Assembly (NCBI RefSeq): GCF_017876295.1
Contig: NZ_JAGINT010000001.1
Location: 806,001-870,000 of the forward strand
Direction of reading: 5' to 3'
Length of the DNA: 64,000 nt
Source: Kribbella aluminosa
GTDB taxonomy: Bacteria > Actinomycetota > Actinomycetes > Propionibacteriales > Kribbellaceae
Part shown: positions 45,079-53,597 of the stretch, piece by piece
How the letters are laid out: each line of letters starts with the position of its first letter
How positions within the stretch are numbered: position 1 is the stretch's first letter
Notes under the pieces: generated by a model
What the model was told of the DNA's origin: nothing
Database searches by the model: none
What the model saw: the letters and a program-made list of their open reading frames with translations, nothing else
Translations under genes and position numbers: made by a program

Positions 45079-45091
45079 CCGAAAGTTTCGG
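45079..45091. promoter_or_regulatory. Perfect LacI-type operator upstream of the regulator gene
   Basis: CCGAAA-G-TTTCGG is a perfect 13-bp palindrome lying between the GH67-like stop and the GTG of the LacI gene. It implies that the repressor gene has its own autoregulated promoter or that the site acts as a roadblock. Confidence 0.75.
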
Positions 45092-45104
45092 GCTGGGAGG
45101 TGTG

Positions 45105-46106
45105 GTGGGCGAGCGGCCGACGATTGCGAAAATTGCGGAGCAGGCCGGGGTCTCGGTGCCGACCGTGTCCAAGGTGCTGAACGGGCGCTCGGACGTGGCC
45201 GCGGCCACCCGGGCGCGGATCGAGAGCCTGATCCAGGAGCACGGGTACCGGCGGCGGAGTGCGAGTACGGCGGCCGGGCCGATGATCGACCTGGTGTTCA
45301 ACCAGCTCGGCGGCGAGTGGGCGATGGAGATGATCCGCGGCGTCGAGGAGGTCGCCCGGTCCGAGGGCGTCGAACTGGTGCTGTCCGAGTGCGGCGGCGC
45401 GCTGCGACCGCGGCAGCAGTGGATCGAGTCGGTGCTGAACCGGCGGCCGGTCGGCGTGATCATGGTGTTCTCGGACCTGGACGCCGACCAGCGGGCGCAG
45501 CTGGAGACGCGGCGGATCCCGTTCGTGGTGGTGGATCCGGTCGGCGACGTCGGCGACGACGTACCGTCGATCGGCTCCGCGAACTGGAACGGCGGCCGGC
45601 TGGCGACCACGCACCTGCGCACCCTCGGGCACGAGCGGATCGCGATGATCGGCGGCCCGATCGGCACCCTGTGCTCCCGGCAACGCGTCGACGGCTACAC
45701 CGACGCGCTGCGCTCGAGCGGGGTGGAGGTCGCACCGGAGCTGATCCGCTGGGCGGACTTCGAGGTCGGTGGCGGCTACCGCGAGGCGCTCGCGCTGCTC
45801 CGGCTGCCCGACCCGCCCACCGCGATCTTCGCCGGCAGCGACATGCAGGCCCTCGGCGTCTACCAGGCGGCTCGCGAACTGGGCCTCGACATCCCCCGCG
45901 ACCTGTCGGTCGTCGGCTACGACGACCTCCCCGTCGCCCAGTGGGTCACCCCGGCGCTCACCACAGTCCACCAGCCCCTCCACCAGATGGCGGAACTGGC
46001 AGCCCGGGTGGTCCTCGACCTTTCCCGAGGCAAGACCCCCACCGCGCTCCGCCTGGACCTGGCCGTCGACATGCAGGTCCGCCAGTCGACCGCGCAGCCG
46101 GGGTAG
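45105..46106 (+). CDS. LacI-family transcriptional regulator (XynR/BxlR-like)
   Basis: A 333-residue repressor. HTH: PTIAKIAEQAGVSVPTVSKV with VAAATRARIESLIQEHGYR. The effector domain contains RRPVGVIMVFSDLDADQRAQ, TLGHERIAMIGGPIGTLCSR, GSDMQALGVYQAARELGLDI and SVVGYDDLPVAQWVTPALTT. The GTG at 45105 lies four bases after GGGAGG; a GTG one codon earlier is too close. Given the GH67 neighbour and the CGAAAGTTTCG operators, it probably responds to xylo-oligosaccharides or glucuronoxylan fragments. Confidence 0.92.
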   Translation: MGERPTIAKIAEQAGVSVPTVSKVLNGRSDVAAATRARIESLIQEHGYRRRSASTAAGPMIDLVFNQLGGEWAMEMIRGVEEVARSEGVELVLSECGGALRPRQQWIESVLNRRPVGVIMVFSDLDADQRAQLETRRIPFVVVDPVGDVGDDVPSIGSANWNGGRLATTHLRTLGHERIAMIGGPIGTLCSRQRVDGYTDALRSSGVEVAPELIRWADFEVGGGYREALALLRLPDPPTAIFAGSDMQALGVYQAARELGLDIPRDLSVVGYDDLPVAQWVTPALTTVHQPLHQMAELAARVVLDLSRGKTPTALRLDLAVDMQVRQSTAQPG

Positions 46107-46107
46107 C

Positions 46108-46210
46108 CCTGCAGCTCGACAGAACATCTACGCCCACGGCCGCCGGCACCACGTCTGAGCACACGAGGGAGTCGGCGCGATCGGGCCAGACCTCCTAGTC
46201 GAGCTGCAGG
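46108..46210. repeat. 103-bp segment bounded by 13-bp perfect inverted repeats
   Basis: CCTGCAGCTCGAC (46108-46120) and GTCGAGCTGCAGG (46198-46210) are exact inverted copies bounding a 77-bp interior without a gene. The element starts one base after the LacI stop codon and ends 20 bp before acpS. It could be a small non-autonomous mobile element or a large hairpin/terminator. Confidence 0.55.
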
Positions 46211-46230
46211 CCTCCGTTAGTCTTGCTCAC

Positions 46231-46581
46231 ATGATCGTCGGCGTGGGTATCGATGTGGTCGACGTGGATCGGTTCATGCGGACGCTGGAGCGGACGCCGG
46301 GGTTGCGGGATCGGGTGTTCACGGAGCTGGAGGCGGTGAAGCCGGCGGCTTCGTTGGCGGCTCGGTTCGCGGCCAAGGAGGCGTTGGCGAAGGCGTTGGG
46401 GGCGCCGGCGGGGATGCACTGGCACGACGCCGAGGTGCAGACCGACGAGACCGGGCGGCCCTGGCTGGAGATCAGCGGGACGGTCGCGGCGCAGGCGGCC
46501 AAGCTCGGCGTACAGAGTCTGCACCTGTCGCTCAGCCACGACGCCGGCATCGCCTCCGCGGTCGTCGTCCTGGAAGGCTGA
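46231..46581 (+). CDS. acpS: Holo-[acyl-carrier-protein] synthase
   Basis: A 116-residue AcpS that transfers phosphopantetheine from CoA to the fatty-acid ACP. Motifs: [16 protein letters not shown] (Mg-binding Asp), [14 protein letters not shown] (catalytic helix) and [19 protein letters not shown]. It is trimer-type and short, unlike the Sfp-type enzyme at 40358. Next to nnrE/nnrD as in most actinobacteria. Confidence 0.96.
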   Translation: MIVGVGIDVVDVDRFMRTLERTPGLRDRVFTELEAVKPAASLAARFAAKEALAKALGAPAGMHWHDAEVQTDETGRPWLEISGTVAAQAAKLGVQSLHLSLSHDAGIASAVVVLEG

Positions 46582-46603
46582 CCGTGCCCGGGGAGGTTTG
46601 AGT

Positions 46604-48001
46604 ATGCGCGCGGCGCACACAGTCGAGCAGGTCCGCACAGCCGAGGCCGAGTTGATGGCCAAGCTCCCCGAGGGCACGCTGATGCAGCGCGCGGCGACCG
46701 GACTAGCGGTTGCTATCGGCAACTTTCTTGGCGGCACGTACGGCGCGCGCGTGGTGCTGCTGATCGGGTCCGGCGACAACGGCGGTGACGCCCTGTACGC
46801 CGGCGCCCGCCTGGCCCGACGCGGTGCCCAGGTCACCGCCGTGCTCCTGTCCCCCAAGTTCCATCCTGCAGGTCTCGAAGCACTGCGGGCGTCCGGTGGC
46901 CGGGTCGGCTCAACAGACGAGATCCGGACCGCCGATGTCGTGGTTGACGGCATCGTCGGCATCGGTGGTCGCCCGGGGCTCCGGCCCGACGCGCTTGCGG
47001 CAGTGCGGCTGGCCGAGGAGTACGGCGTACCGATCGTCGCTGTCGACACCCCGTCCGGCGTGGACGTCGACACCGGCGAGACGCCCGAGCCGCACGTCCG
47101 GGCCGCGCTGACCGTCACGTTCGGCACGCACAAGGTCTGCCACCTGGTCGACCCCGCCGCGTCCGCGTGCGGCCCGGTCCACCTCGTCGACATCGGCCTC
47201 GACCTCTCACCCGCCGAGGTCCGATCCCTCCAGGCCGCCGACGTACGCGCCCTCTACCCCGTCCCGCACGGCGAGTCCGACAAGTACTCGCGCGGCGTCC
47301 TCGGCCTGATGGTCGGCTCCGCGCAGTACCCGGGAGCCGCCGTGATCGCCACCTCCGGCGCGCTCGCCGGTCCGGTCGGCATGGTCCGGTACGTCGGCCC
47401 GGACCCGGTCGCCCACGCCGTACTCGCCGTCCATCCGGAGGTCGTCGTCGGCGAGGGCCGTGTGCAGGCGTGGGCCGTCGGCTCGGGTACGTCGACGGAC
47501 AACGTCGACCTGGAGCGGTTCCACCGCATCACGCAACAGCAGGACGTCCCGGTGGTCGTCGACGCCGGAGCGATCGCGGCGCTCGACCACGACCGGGCGG
47601 GACGGGTCGTCATCACGCCGCACGCCGGCGAGCTGTCGCAGTTGATCGGCGTACGGCGTGAGGAGATCGAGGCGCGCCGGCTGCACTACGCGCGTCTGGT
47701 GGCTGTGGATCGGCAACTCGTCGTACTGCTGAAGGGCGCTACCACGATCGTCGCGGCACCCGACGGCGCCGCCCTCGTCAACCCGATCGCCAGTCCGTGG
47801 CTCGCCACCGCCGGCTCCGGCGACGTGCTGGCCGGCATCTGCGGCTCGCTGCTAGCGGGCGGCCTGCCGGAGTTCGAGGCCGCCGCGGTCGCCGCCTACC
47901 TCCACGCCGCGGCCGGCACCCTGGCCGCGTCTGCCGGCCCGATCACCGCGATGTCCGTCGCGCGCGCACTCCCCGAGGCCACCCGGCTACTCCTCGGCTG
48001 A
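46604..48001 (+). CDS. nnr: Bifunctional NAD(P)H-hydrate epimerase / ADP-dependent dehydratase
   Basis: A 465-residue fusion that repairs hydrated NAD(P)H. The N-terminal YjeF epimerase domain (about 1-215) has VVLLIGSGDNGGDALYAGAR and IVAVDTPSGVDVDTGE. The C-terminal dehydratase domain of the ribokinase-like fold (about 225-465) has VVITPHAGELSQLIG, VVLLKGATTIVAAPDG and NPWLATAGSGDVLAG-type PIASPWLATAGSGDVLAGIC. ATG at 46604 has GGGAGG seven bases upstream, preferred to a TTG two codons earlier. Confidence 0.95.
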   Translation: MRAAHTVEQVRTAEAELMAKLPEGTLMQRAATGLAVAIGNFLGGTYGARVVLLIGSGDNGGDALYAGARLARRGAQVTAVLLSPKFHPAGLEALRASGGRVGSTDEIRTADVVVDGIVGIGGRPGLRPDALAAVRLAEEYGVPIVAVDTPSGVDVDTGETPEPHVRAALTVTFGTHKVCHLVDPAASACGPVHLVDIGLDLSPAEVRSLQAADVRALYPVPHGESDKYSRGVLGLMVGSAQYPGAAVIATSGALAGPVGMVRYVGPDPVAHAVLAVHPEVVVGEGRVQAWAVGSGTSTDNVDLERFHRITQQQDVPVVVDAGAIAALDHDRAGRVVITPHAGELSQLIGVRREEIEARRLHYARLVAVDRQLVVLLKGATTIVAAPDGAALVNPIASPWLATAGSGDVLAGICGSLLAGGLPEFEAAAVAAYLHAAAGTLAASAGPITAMSVARALPEATRLLLG

Positions 48002-48045
48002 TCCGCGCAGGCGCGCGGTCTGGTGCTGCCCACCCGTCACTCGCG

Positions 48046-48825
48046 TCAGCGTCGCGCGGTGAAGTCCAGCCCGCCGCTCGCTGACCGGAGGCTGAGAACC
48101 GAGCCGTCGATCTTGTAGGTCAGGTCGCCCTTCAAGCCGTTCAGCAGCAGGGATTCCAGCTTCGCGGCGTCGCCGGTGCAGGCGCGCCGGGTGGTGGCCA
48201 GTTCGCCGAACGTGAGCTTGCCGGTGCCGTTCGCGACCACGCCCTGGAACTCGTTGCAACCGGTCGAGCCGGTCACCCGATCGCCGTTCAGCGTCAGCCA
48301 CGCCTTTTCGGCCCCGGCCGGATGCGACGCGGTCTGGCCGGCGACGATCGTGGACAGTGCCCACTTCGTGCCGTCCAGCGCGGCGGCGGGCTGGGCGGTC
48401 TGCTTGTCGACGAGCGAGATCGTCGTACTGTCCGTGCTGACGACGAGCTTGTCACCGTCGAGCTTCCAGGTCGGCTTCGCGGTGAGGACGCCGCCGATCC
48501 ACTTGTCCGCACCGGCCGCGTGGCCGAGGCATCCCATCGCCGTGGACGTGATCTCGCTGCCCAGGACCAGACGGTTGCCGGCTGTCGACACCGAGGTCTC
48601 GGAGGAGTTGCAGCCGGCGTTCCACGACAGGCGACCGTTGGTGGTGAACTGCAGCCGGACCTCGCTGGGCGGCGTCCGGGGCTTGCCGTTCTCGACGACC
48701 GAGGTGGACAGGAACGTCCGCCCGCTCAGGTCCGCGCCGGGCTGCGCCCCAGGGGCGGGCCCGTTGCCACAGGCGGTCAGGGCGAGCAGCCCCGTCCCGA
48801 CGAGAGCGATCATCCGTGTCTTCAC
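48046..48825 (-). CDS. META-domain lipoprotein
   Basis: A 259-residue lipoprotein with signal peptide and lipobox LLALTAC. It carries two META/HslJ-like repeats: residues ~35-145 (LSGRTFLSTSVV...AGCNSSETSVS) and ~150-259 (LDGTKWALSTIVAGQ...GSTGCNEFQGVVANGTGKL), each with the typical CN(S/E) turn. META proteins are outer-surface or periplasmic proteins linked to stress or motility; function here is unknown. It begins an inserted segment between nnr and alr and is divergent from the GH12 gene. Confidence 0.85.
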   Translation of the reverse strand: MKTRMIALVGTGLLALTACGNGPAPGAQPGADLSGRTFLSTSVVENGKPRTPPSEVRLQFTTNGRLSWNAGCNSSETSVSTAGNRLVLGSEITSTAMGCLGHAAGADKWIGGVLTAKPTWKLDGDKLVVSTDSTTISLVDKQTAQPAAALDGTKWALSTIVAGQTASHPAGAEKAWLTLNGDRVTGSTGCNEFQGVVANGTGKLTFGELATTRRACTGDAAKLESLLLNGLKGDLTYKIDGSVLSLRSASGGLDFTARR

Positions 48826-48903
48826 ACTCTCAGGACGCCGGTGCTGGCGCTCGCGTTGCAGTTCGAGGCATGGTTTCTTCGGGGAAAGTTATTGGGGGGA
48901 ACC

Positions 48904-49683
48904 ATGGCTGTCCGATTTCCGCGCCGACGGCTGCTGCTCGTCGCGGCCGCCGTACTGATGGTCGGCGCACTCGTCGCGGTGCCGATCGTCCGCACGAACC
49001 AGCACTCACCGGCCGAGACGGCGATCGCCGCCACCGGTCCGAGCAGCAGCTGCCCGAATCCGTCCTTCGTCACCACGTCCCGCGACAACCAGGGCGCGGG
49101 CCAGGACTTCGGGCCGTACTACCTGCACAACAACATGTGGAACAACCACAACGGCGTGTACACGATGTCGGTCTGCGACTACGGCAACTGGTACGAGGAC
49201 GTCACGCAGCCGAAGCCGGGCGACAACGGCGTACAGGCGTATCCGAACGTGCACAAGGACTACGACAACGTCCCGCTGACCAGGATCAGGTCGGCGACCT
49301 TCGCCGCGACCACGCCCGGGGACTGCCCGGGCTGTGTCTACGACGTGGCGTTCGACGTGTGGATCGGGGACGGGCTGGACAACGAGCTGATGATCTGGAC
49401 CGACAACTCGGGACAGGTCCCGGGCGGGGACAAGGTCGGGACGGTCAGCTTCGGCGGATTCACGTACGACGTGTGGCACCAGGACGGGTACACCGCGTAC
49501 GTCTCCCAGGTCACGCAGAAGTCCGGGACGATGCCGCTGGCCGACTTCTTCACCGACGTGGTCAACCGCGGGTGGGCCCCGAAGGCGACCACCTGGCAGG
49601 TCGACTACGGCGTCGAGATCGTCTCCACCGCCGGCCACACCCGCCGCTTCACCTTCACCGACTTCGCCATCCAGGAGGGCTGA
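48904..49683 (+). CDS. Secreted GH12-like endoglucanase/xyloglucanase
   Basis: A 259-residue exported protein with a Tat-like or Sec leader (RFPRRRLLLVAAAVLMVGAL). The mature part follows the GH12 plan: YYLHNNMWNNHNG, AYPNVHKDYDNVPLTRI, then the nucleophile strand DNELMIWTDNSG (Glu in NELMIW, the E(I/L)MIW motif) and the acid/base strand QVDYGVEIVST (Glu). Both catalytic Glu appear present. GH12 enzymes cut beta-1,4-glucan or xyloglucan. No carbohydrate-binding module is attached. SD GGGGGGAA lies just upstream. Confidence 0.75.
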   Translation: MAVRFPRRRLLLVAAAVLMVGALVAVPIVRTNQHSPAETAIAATGPSSSCPNPSFVTTSRDNQGAGQDFGPYYLHNNMWNNHNGVYTMSVCDYGNWYEDVTQPKPGDNGVQAYPNVHKDYDNVPLTRIRSATFAATTPGDCPGCVYDVAFDVWIGDGLDNELMIWTDNSGQVPGGDKVGTVSFGGFTYDVWHQDGYTAYVSQVTQKSGTMPLADFFTDVVNRGWAPKATTWQVDYGVEIVSTAGHTRRFTFTDFAIQEG

Positions 49684-49703
49684 CACCTAGGGTTCGGGGT
49701 GTG

Positions 49704-50343
49704 ATGGGACTGGTGATCTTCGACAACGACGGCGTGCTGGTGGATTCCGAGCGGCTCGCGAACACGATTCTCTCCGAGTTGCTGACCGAGGCCGGGTTGC
49801 CGTACACGTTCGAGGAGACGGTGCGGGACTTCATGGGCGGGTCGATGGCGTCGATGCGGCAGAAGACCGAGGCACAGCTCGGGCGGGCCGCTGCCGGCGG
49901 ATCTCGAGGACCGGTACCACCAGCGGCTGTTCGACGGGTTCGCCCACCTGCAGGCGGTCGACGGTGTGGAGGCTGTCCTCGACCACCTGGACGCGCGCGG
50001 CATCACGTACTGCCTGGCGTCCTCGGGCACCCATCGGCGGATCCGTACGGCGCTGACCGCGGTCGGCTTCCTGGACCGGTTCGAGGGGCGGATCTTCAGC
50101 GCCGAGGACGTCGCGCACGGCAAGCCCGCGCCGGACCTGTTCCTGCACGCGGCCGCGACCATGGAGGTCAAGCCGGCCGACTGCCTGGTGATCGAGGACA
50201 GCCCGCTCGGCGTCGCCGCAGCGGTCGCCGCCGGCATGACGGTCTTCGGGTACGCCGGCATGACCGACCCCGCGAAACTTTCCGATGCGGACAAGGTTTT
50301 CCACAACATGGCGGCCCTGACCGATCTGATCGACGCCACCTGA
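49704..50343 (+). pseudogene. HAD-superfamily phosphatase gene with one-base frameshift
   Basis: The beginning encodes a HAD phosphatase/beta-phosphoglucomutase N-terminus (LVIFDNDGVLVDSERLANTI) and the cap start, up to about 49886. The rest (VEAVLDHLDARGITYCLASS, GKPAPDLFLHAAATM, VIEDSPLGVAAAVAAGM) is in another frame. Removing one G from GGG at 49885-49887 joins them as QLGRPLPADLEDRY and gives about 212 residues with all HAD motifs. Either a sequencing error or a recent mutation. GTG at 49701 is an alternative start. Confidence 0.8.
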
Positions 50344-50358
50344 GACACTGGAAAGACC

Positions 50359-51504
50359 ATGTCTACTGTTCAGTCACACCCGGTCCGCGCTGAGGCGGTC
50401 GTCGATCTGGCGGCGATCCGCCACAATGTGAGCACGCTGCGTGATCGCGCAGTGGGGGCGCAGCTGATGGCCGTGGTGAAGGCCGACGGGTACGGGCACG
50501 GGATGGTGCCGGTGGCGCGCGCCGCTCGCGAGGCCGGGGCCGACTGGATCGGGGCCGCGGTGCTCGAGGAGGCGCTCGGGTTGCGCGCGGCCGGTGACAC
50601 CGGGCCGATCTTCTGCTGGCTGACCACACCGGGCGAGCCGCTGGCCGACGCGATCGACGCCGGGATCGACCTGTCCGCGGGCGCCCCGTGGGAGATCGAC
50701 GAGCTGGCCGCCGCGGTGCAGGACCGGCCCGCGCGGGTGCATCTGAAGATCGACACCGGGATGTCGCGCGGCGGCGCCGTACCGGAGGAGTGGCCGGCGC
50801 TGATCCGCGCCGCGCTCCGCGAGCAGGCCGCCGGGCGGATCGAGGTCAAGGGCATCTGGTCGCACCTGGCGTCCTCGGACGAGCCGAAGAGCGCGGTCAA
50901 CGAGACCCAGCTGGCCACGTTCACCGAGGCGATCGACGTGGCGGCCGCGTTCGGGATCGACGCCGAGTTCAAGCACCTGGCGAACTCCGGGGCCACGCTC
51001 GCGCTGCCCGGGACACACTTCAACCTGGTCCGGCCCGGCGTCGCGACGTACGGGCTCTCGCCGTTCGGGCACGCGCTGCCGTCGGCCGAGCTCGGGCTGC
51101 GGCCGGCGATGACGCTGAAGGCGCGGCTCGCGATGGTGAAGCGAGTGCCGGCCGGCGCGGGCGTCTCGTACGGGCTGACCTGGACCGCGCCGCGGCCGTC
51201 GACACTCGGCCTGGTCCCGCTCGGGTACGGCGACGGGCTGCCCCGGCACGCCTCGAACGGCGGCCCGGTCCAGGTCGGCGGCAAGCGCCGTAGGATCGTC
51301 GGCCGGATCTGCATGGACCAGTGCGTGGTCGACCTCGAGGACGACCGGGCCGCGGCCGGCGACGAGGTCGTGCTGTTCGGCCCCGGTACGTCGGGCGAGC
51401 CGACCGCGGACGACTGGGCCGACGCGGCCGGCACCATCAACTACGAGATCGTCACCCGCCTGGGCGCACGGATTCCGCGCAGGTACGTCGACAGCGAAAG
51501 GTAG
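50359..51504 (+). CDS. alr: Alanine racemase
   Basis: A 381-residue PLP enzyme making D-Ala for peptidoglycan. The PLP-lysine motif VVKADGYGHG (about residues 40-49), RVHLKIDTGMSRGG, the barrel-end GATLALPGTHFNLVRPGVATYG and the second active-site Tyr in GVSYGLTW, plus ICMDQCVVDL, are all present. It starts 15 bp after the HAD gene. Standard actinobacterial position before tsaE. Confidence 0.97.
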   Translation: MSTVQSHPVRAEAVVDLAAIRHNVSTLRDRAVGAQLMAVVKADGYGHGMVPVARAAREAGADWIGAAVLEEALGLRAAGDTGPIFCWLTTPGEPLADAIDAGIDLSAGAPWEIDELAAAVQDRPARVHLKIDTGMSRGGAVPEEWPALIRAALREQAAGRIEVKGIWSHLASSDEPKSAVNETQLATFTEAIDVAAAFGIDAEFKHLANSGATLALPGTHFNLVRPGVATYGLSPFGHALPSAELGLRPAMTLKARLAMVKRVPAGAGVSYGLTWTAPRPSTLGLVPLGYGDGLPRHASNGGPVQVGGKRRRIVGRICMDQCVVDLEDDRAAAGDEVVLFGPGTSGEPTADDWADAAGTINYEIVTRLGARIPRRYVDSER

Positions 51505-51510
51505 ATCAGC

Positions 51511-52629
51511 ATGTCCAGAGCAGGGCGGACTGCTGGTCTGATCGGGGCCGCGGTCGGAGTGCTGGCCGCGGGTGCCGCGGCCGGGGTCGCGGTCGAGCGC
51601 CAGGTGATCGGCCGCCGCTCCGGGCTGCGCAAACAGCTGGCGGCGGAGCCGTTCGGCACGCAGCGGGGCACGCCGTACATCTTCACCGCCGACGACGGCG
51701 TCGAGCTGTACGTCGAGGTGGACGAGCTGAAGCGGTCCCGCCGGCCGGCCCCGCCGCCGAAGCGGAGACTGGGCCGGAAGCTTCCCGTGCCGCCCGAGGA
51801 CCTGACGGTGATCTTCGTCCACGGCTACGGGCTGAACCTGGACCTCTGGCACTTCGAGCGCCGCGATCTGGCCGGGATCGGCACGATGGTGTTCTACGAC
51901 CAGCGCTCGCACGGGCGGTCCGGCCGGTCGCCGAAGGAAGGCGTCAGCATCGACCAGCTCGGCAAGGACCTGTACGGGATCATCGAGCGGTTCGCGCCGA
52001 CCGGTCCGGTGGTCCTGGTCGGGCACTCGATGGGCGGCATGACGATCATGGCGCTCGCCGAGCAGCACCCGGAGCTGTTCGGCGACCGGGTGATCGGTGT
52101 CGGGCTCTGCTCGACCAGCGCGGGCGGTCTGGACCAGGTGCCGATCGTGTTCCCGGGCAAGGCCGGCATGCTGGCCCGGACGCTGGCGAACCCGGCGGTG
52201 GCCGCGCTGGCCCGGATCCCGGAGGTGGTCGAGCACAGCCGGAAGGCCGGGTCGGACCTGATCTACCTGCTGACCCGGAAGTACGCGTTCGGTTCCGAGG
52301 TGCCGCCGGCGTTCACCGAGTTCGCGAACGAGATGATCGCGGCGACGCCGATCGAGGTGATCGCGGACTTCTACCCGATCTTCGCGCTGCACGACAAGTT
52401 CGACGCCCTGGAGCCGCTGCAGAAGGTCGAGTGCGTGGTGATCGGCGGCGACAAGGACCAGCTGACGCCGTTCTCGCACGCCGAGGAGATCGTCCGCCGG
52501 GTGCCCGGCGCCGAGCTGGTCGAGGTGCAGAACTGCGGGCACCTGGGCCTGATCGAGCACCACCGTGAGTTCACCGCGGCGCTGCTTGGGATGATCGAGC
52601 GAGCCGAACAGTCCCTGGCACCGTCCTGA
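51511..52629 (+). CDS. Alpha/beta hydrolase with N-terminal membrane segment
   Basis: A 372-residue protein. Residues ~8-30 form a hydrophobic Ala/Gly-rich helix (GLIGAAVGVLAAGAAAGVAV) that may anchor it. The hydrolase fold has HGYGLNLDLWHF (oxyanion), the nucleophile elbow GHSMGGMT, and a late GGDKDQLTPFSHAEE and CGHLGLIEHH (catalytic His). A hydrolase is usual between alr and tsaE in actinobacteria. The substrate is unknown. It starts 6 bp after alr. Confidence 0.88.
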   Translation: MSRAGRTAGLIGAAVGVLAAGAAAGVAVERQVIGRRSGLRKQLAAEPFGTQRGTPYIFTADDGVELYVEVDELKRSRRPAPPPKRRLGRKLPVPPEDLTVIFVHGYGLNLDLWHFERRDLAGIGTMVFYDQRSHGRSGRSPKEGVSIDQLGKDLYGIIERFAPTGPVVLVGHSMGGMTIMALAEQHPELFGDRVIGVGLCSTSAGGLDQVPIVFPGKAGMLARTLANPAVAALARIPEVVEHSRKAGSDLIYLLTRKYAFGSEVPPAFTEFANEMIAATPIEVIADFYPIFALHDKFDALEPLQKVECVVIGGDKDQLTPFSHAEEIVRRVPGAELVEVQNCGHLGLIEHHREFTAALLGMIERAEQSLAPS

Positions 52630-52669
52630 ATTTGCCTGAACCCTGCGAGATGACCCCCGAGATGACTGC

Positions 52670-53596
52670 ATGACCGACCTGCGCGTCGTGGACGCGACTC
52701 CCGAGCACGCCGCGGCGATCGTCGCGGTGATCCACCACGCGTTCGCCGCGCGCCGGGTGCTCGACCCGCCGTCGACGCAGCTGTCCGAGAACGTCGCCAC
52801 GGTGACCGCGGCGATCGAGCGGCACGGCGGCCTGCTGGTGCTGACCGACGGGACTCCGGCCGGGGCGATGCTGTTCGAGCAGACCGGCGACGTCCTGAAC
52901 CTGCGCCGCGTCTCGGTCGACCCGCGGAACCAGTCCCGCGGCGTCGCGTCCGCGATGGTCGGCTGCGCCGAGGAGGTCGCCGTACGGCGTGGTCTGAGCC
53001 GGGTGAATCTGATCGCGCGCATCGAGCTGCCGGACACCGTGGAGTTCTGGCGCCGCCGGGGGTACTCCGTCGTCGACCGGCAGGCGCACAACCTGATCTA
53101 CGCGAAGGCGATGCCGGTCGAGCTGACGGTGCCGACCGCCGACGACATGCAGGCGATCGGCGAGGAGCTGGCGGGCCAGCTGCGCGCAGGCGACGTACTC
53201 GTGCTGTCCGGCGATCTCGGCGCCGGGAAGACCACGTTCACGCAGGGTCTCGGCGCCGGGTTGAAGGTCCGGGGTGCGATCACGTCGCCGACGTTCGTGA
53301 TCTCGCGGGTGCATCCGTCGCTCGTCGGCGGTCCGGCACTGGTGCATGTGGACGCGTACCGGGTCGGCGGGTTCGCGGAGCTGGACGATCTCGACCTGGA
53401 CGCGAGCCTGGAGGACGCGGTCACGGTGGTCGAGTGGGGTCACGGGCTGGCCGAAGGGCTGGCGCCCGACCGGCTCGACATCGTGGTGACGCGCGGCGAC
53501 GACGACTCCGACGAGACCCGCTCGCTCCGGATCACCCCGGTGGGCCCGCGCTGGGCGGCCTCCGGCGTACGGGTGTCTGCCTTGGAGAAGAACTGA
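52670..53596 (+). CDS. tsaE: GNAT acetyltransferase domain fused to TsaE
   Basis: A 308-residue two-domain protein. Residues ~1-148 are a GNAT domain (LRRVSVDPRNQSRGVASAMV, the acetyl-CoA loop as RNQSRGVA). Residues ~150-308 are TsaE: Walker A SGDLGAGKTTFTQGL, SPTFVISRVHP, HVDAYRVGGFAELDDL and VVEWGHGLAE. TsaE is the ATPase of the t6A37 tRNA complex with TsaB and TsaD. The start is ATG at 52670. The GNAT part lies in the same polypeptide with no frameshift and its target is unknown. Confidence 0.94.
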   Translation: MTDLRVVDATPEHAAAIVAVIHHAFAARRVLDPPSTQLSENVATVTAAIERHGGLLVLTDGTPAGAMLFEQTGDVLNLRRVSVDPRNQSRGVASAMVGCAEEVAVRRGLSRVNLIARIELPDTVEFWRRRGYSVVDRQAHNLIYAKAMPVELTVPTADDMQAIGEELAGQLRAGDVLVLSGDLGAGKTTFTQGLGAGLKVRGAITSPTFVISRVHPSLVGGPALVHVDAYRVGGFAELDDLDLDASLEDAVTVVEWGHGLAEGLAPDRLDIVVTRGDDDSDETRSLRITPVGPRWAASGVRVSALEKN

Positions 53597-53597
53597 C

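Noticed and set aside
48102..48103. Possible operon continuation from nnr straight into alr
   Set aside because: The META gene is on the opposite strand between them, so alr cannot share the nnr transcript in a simple way.
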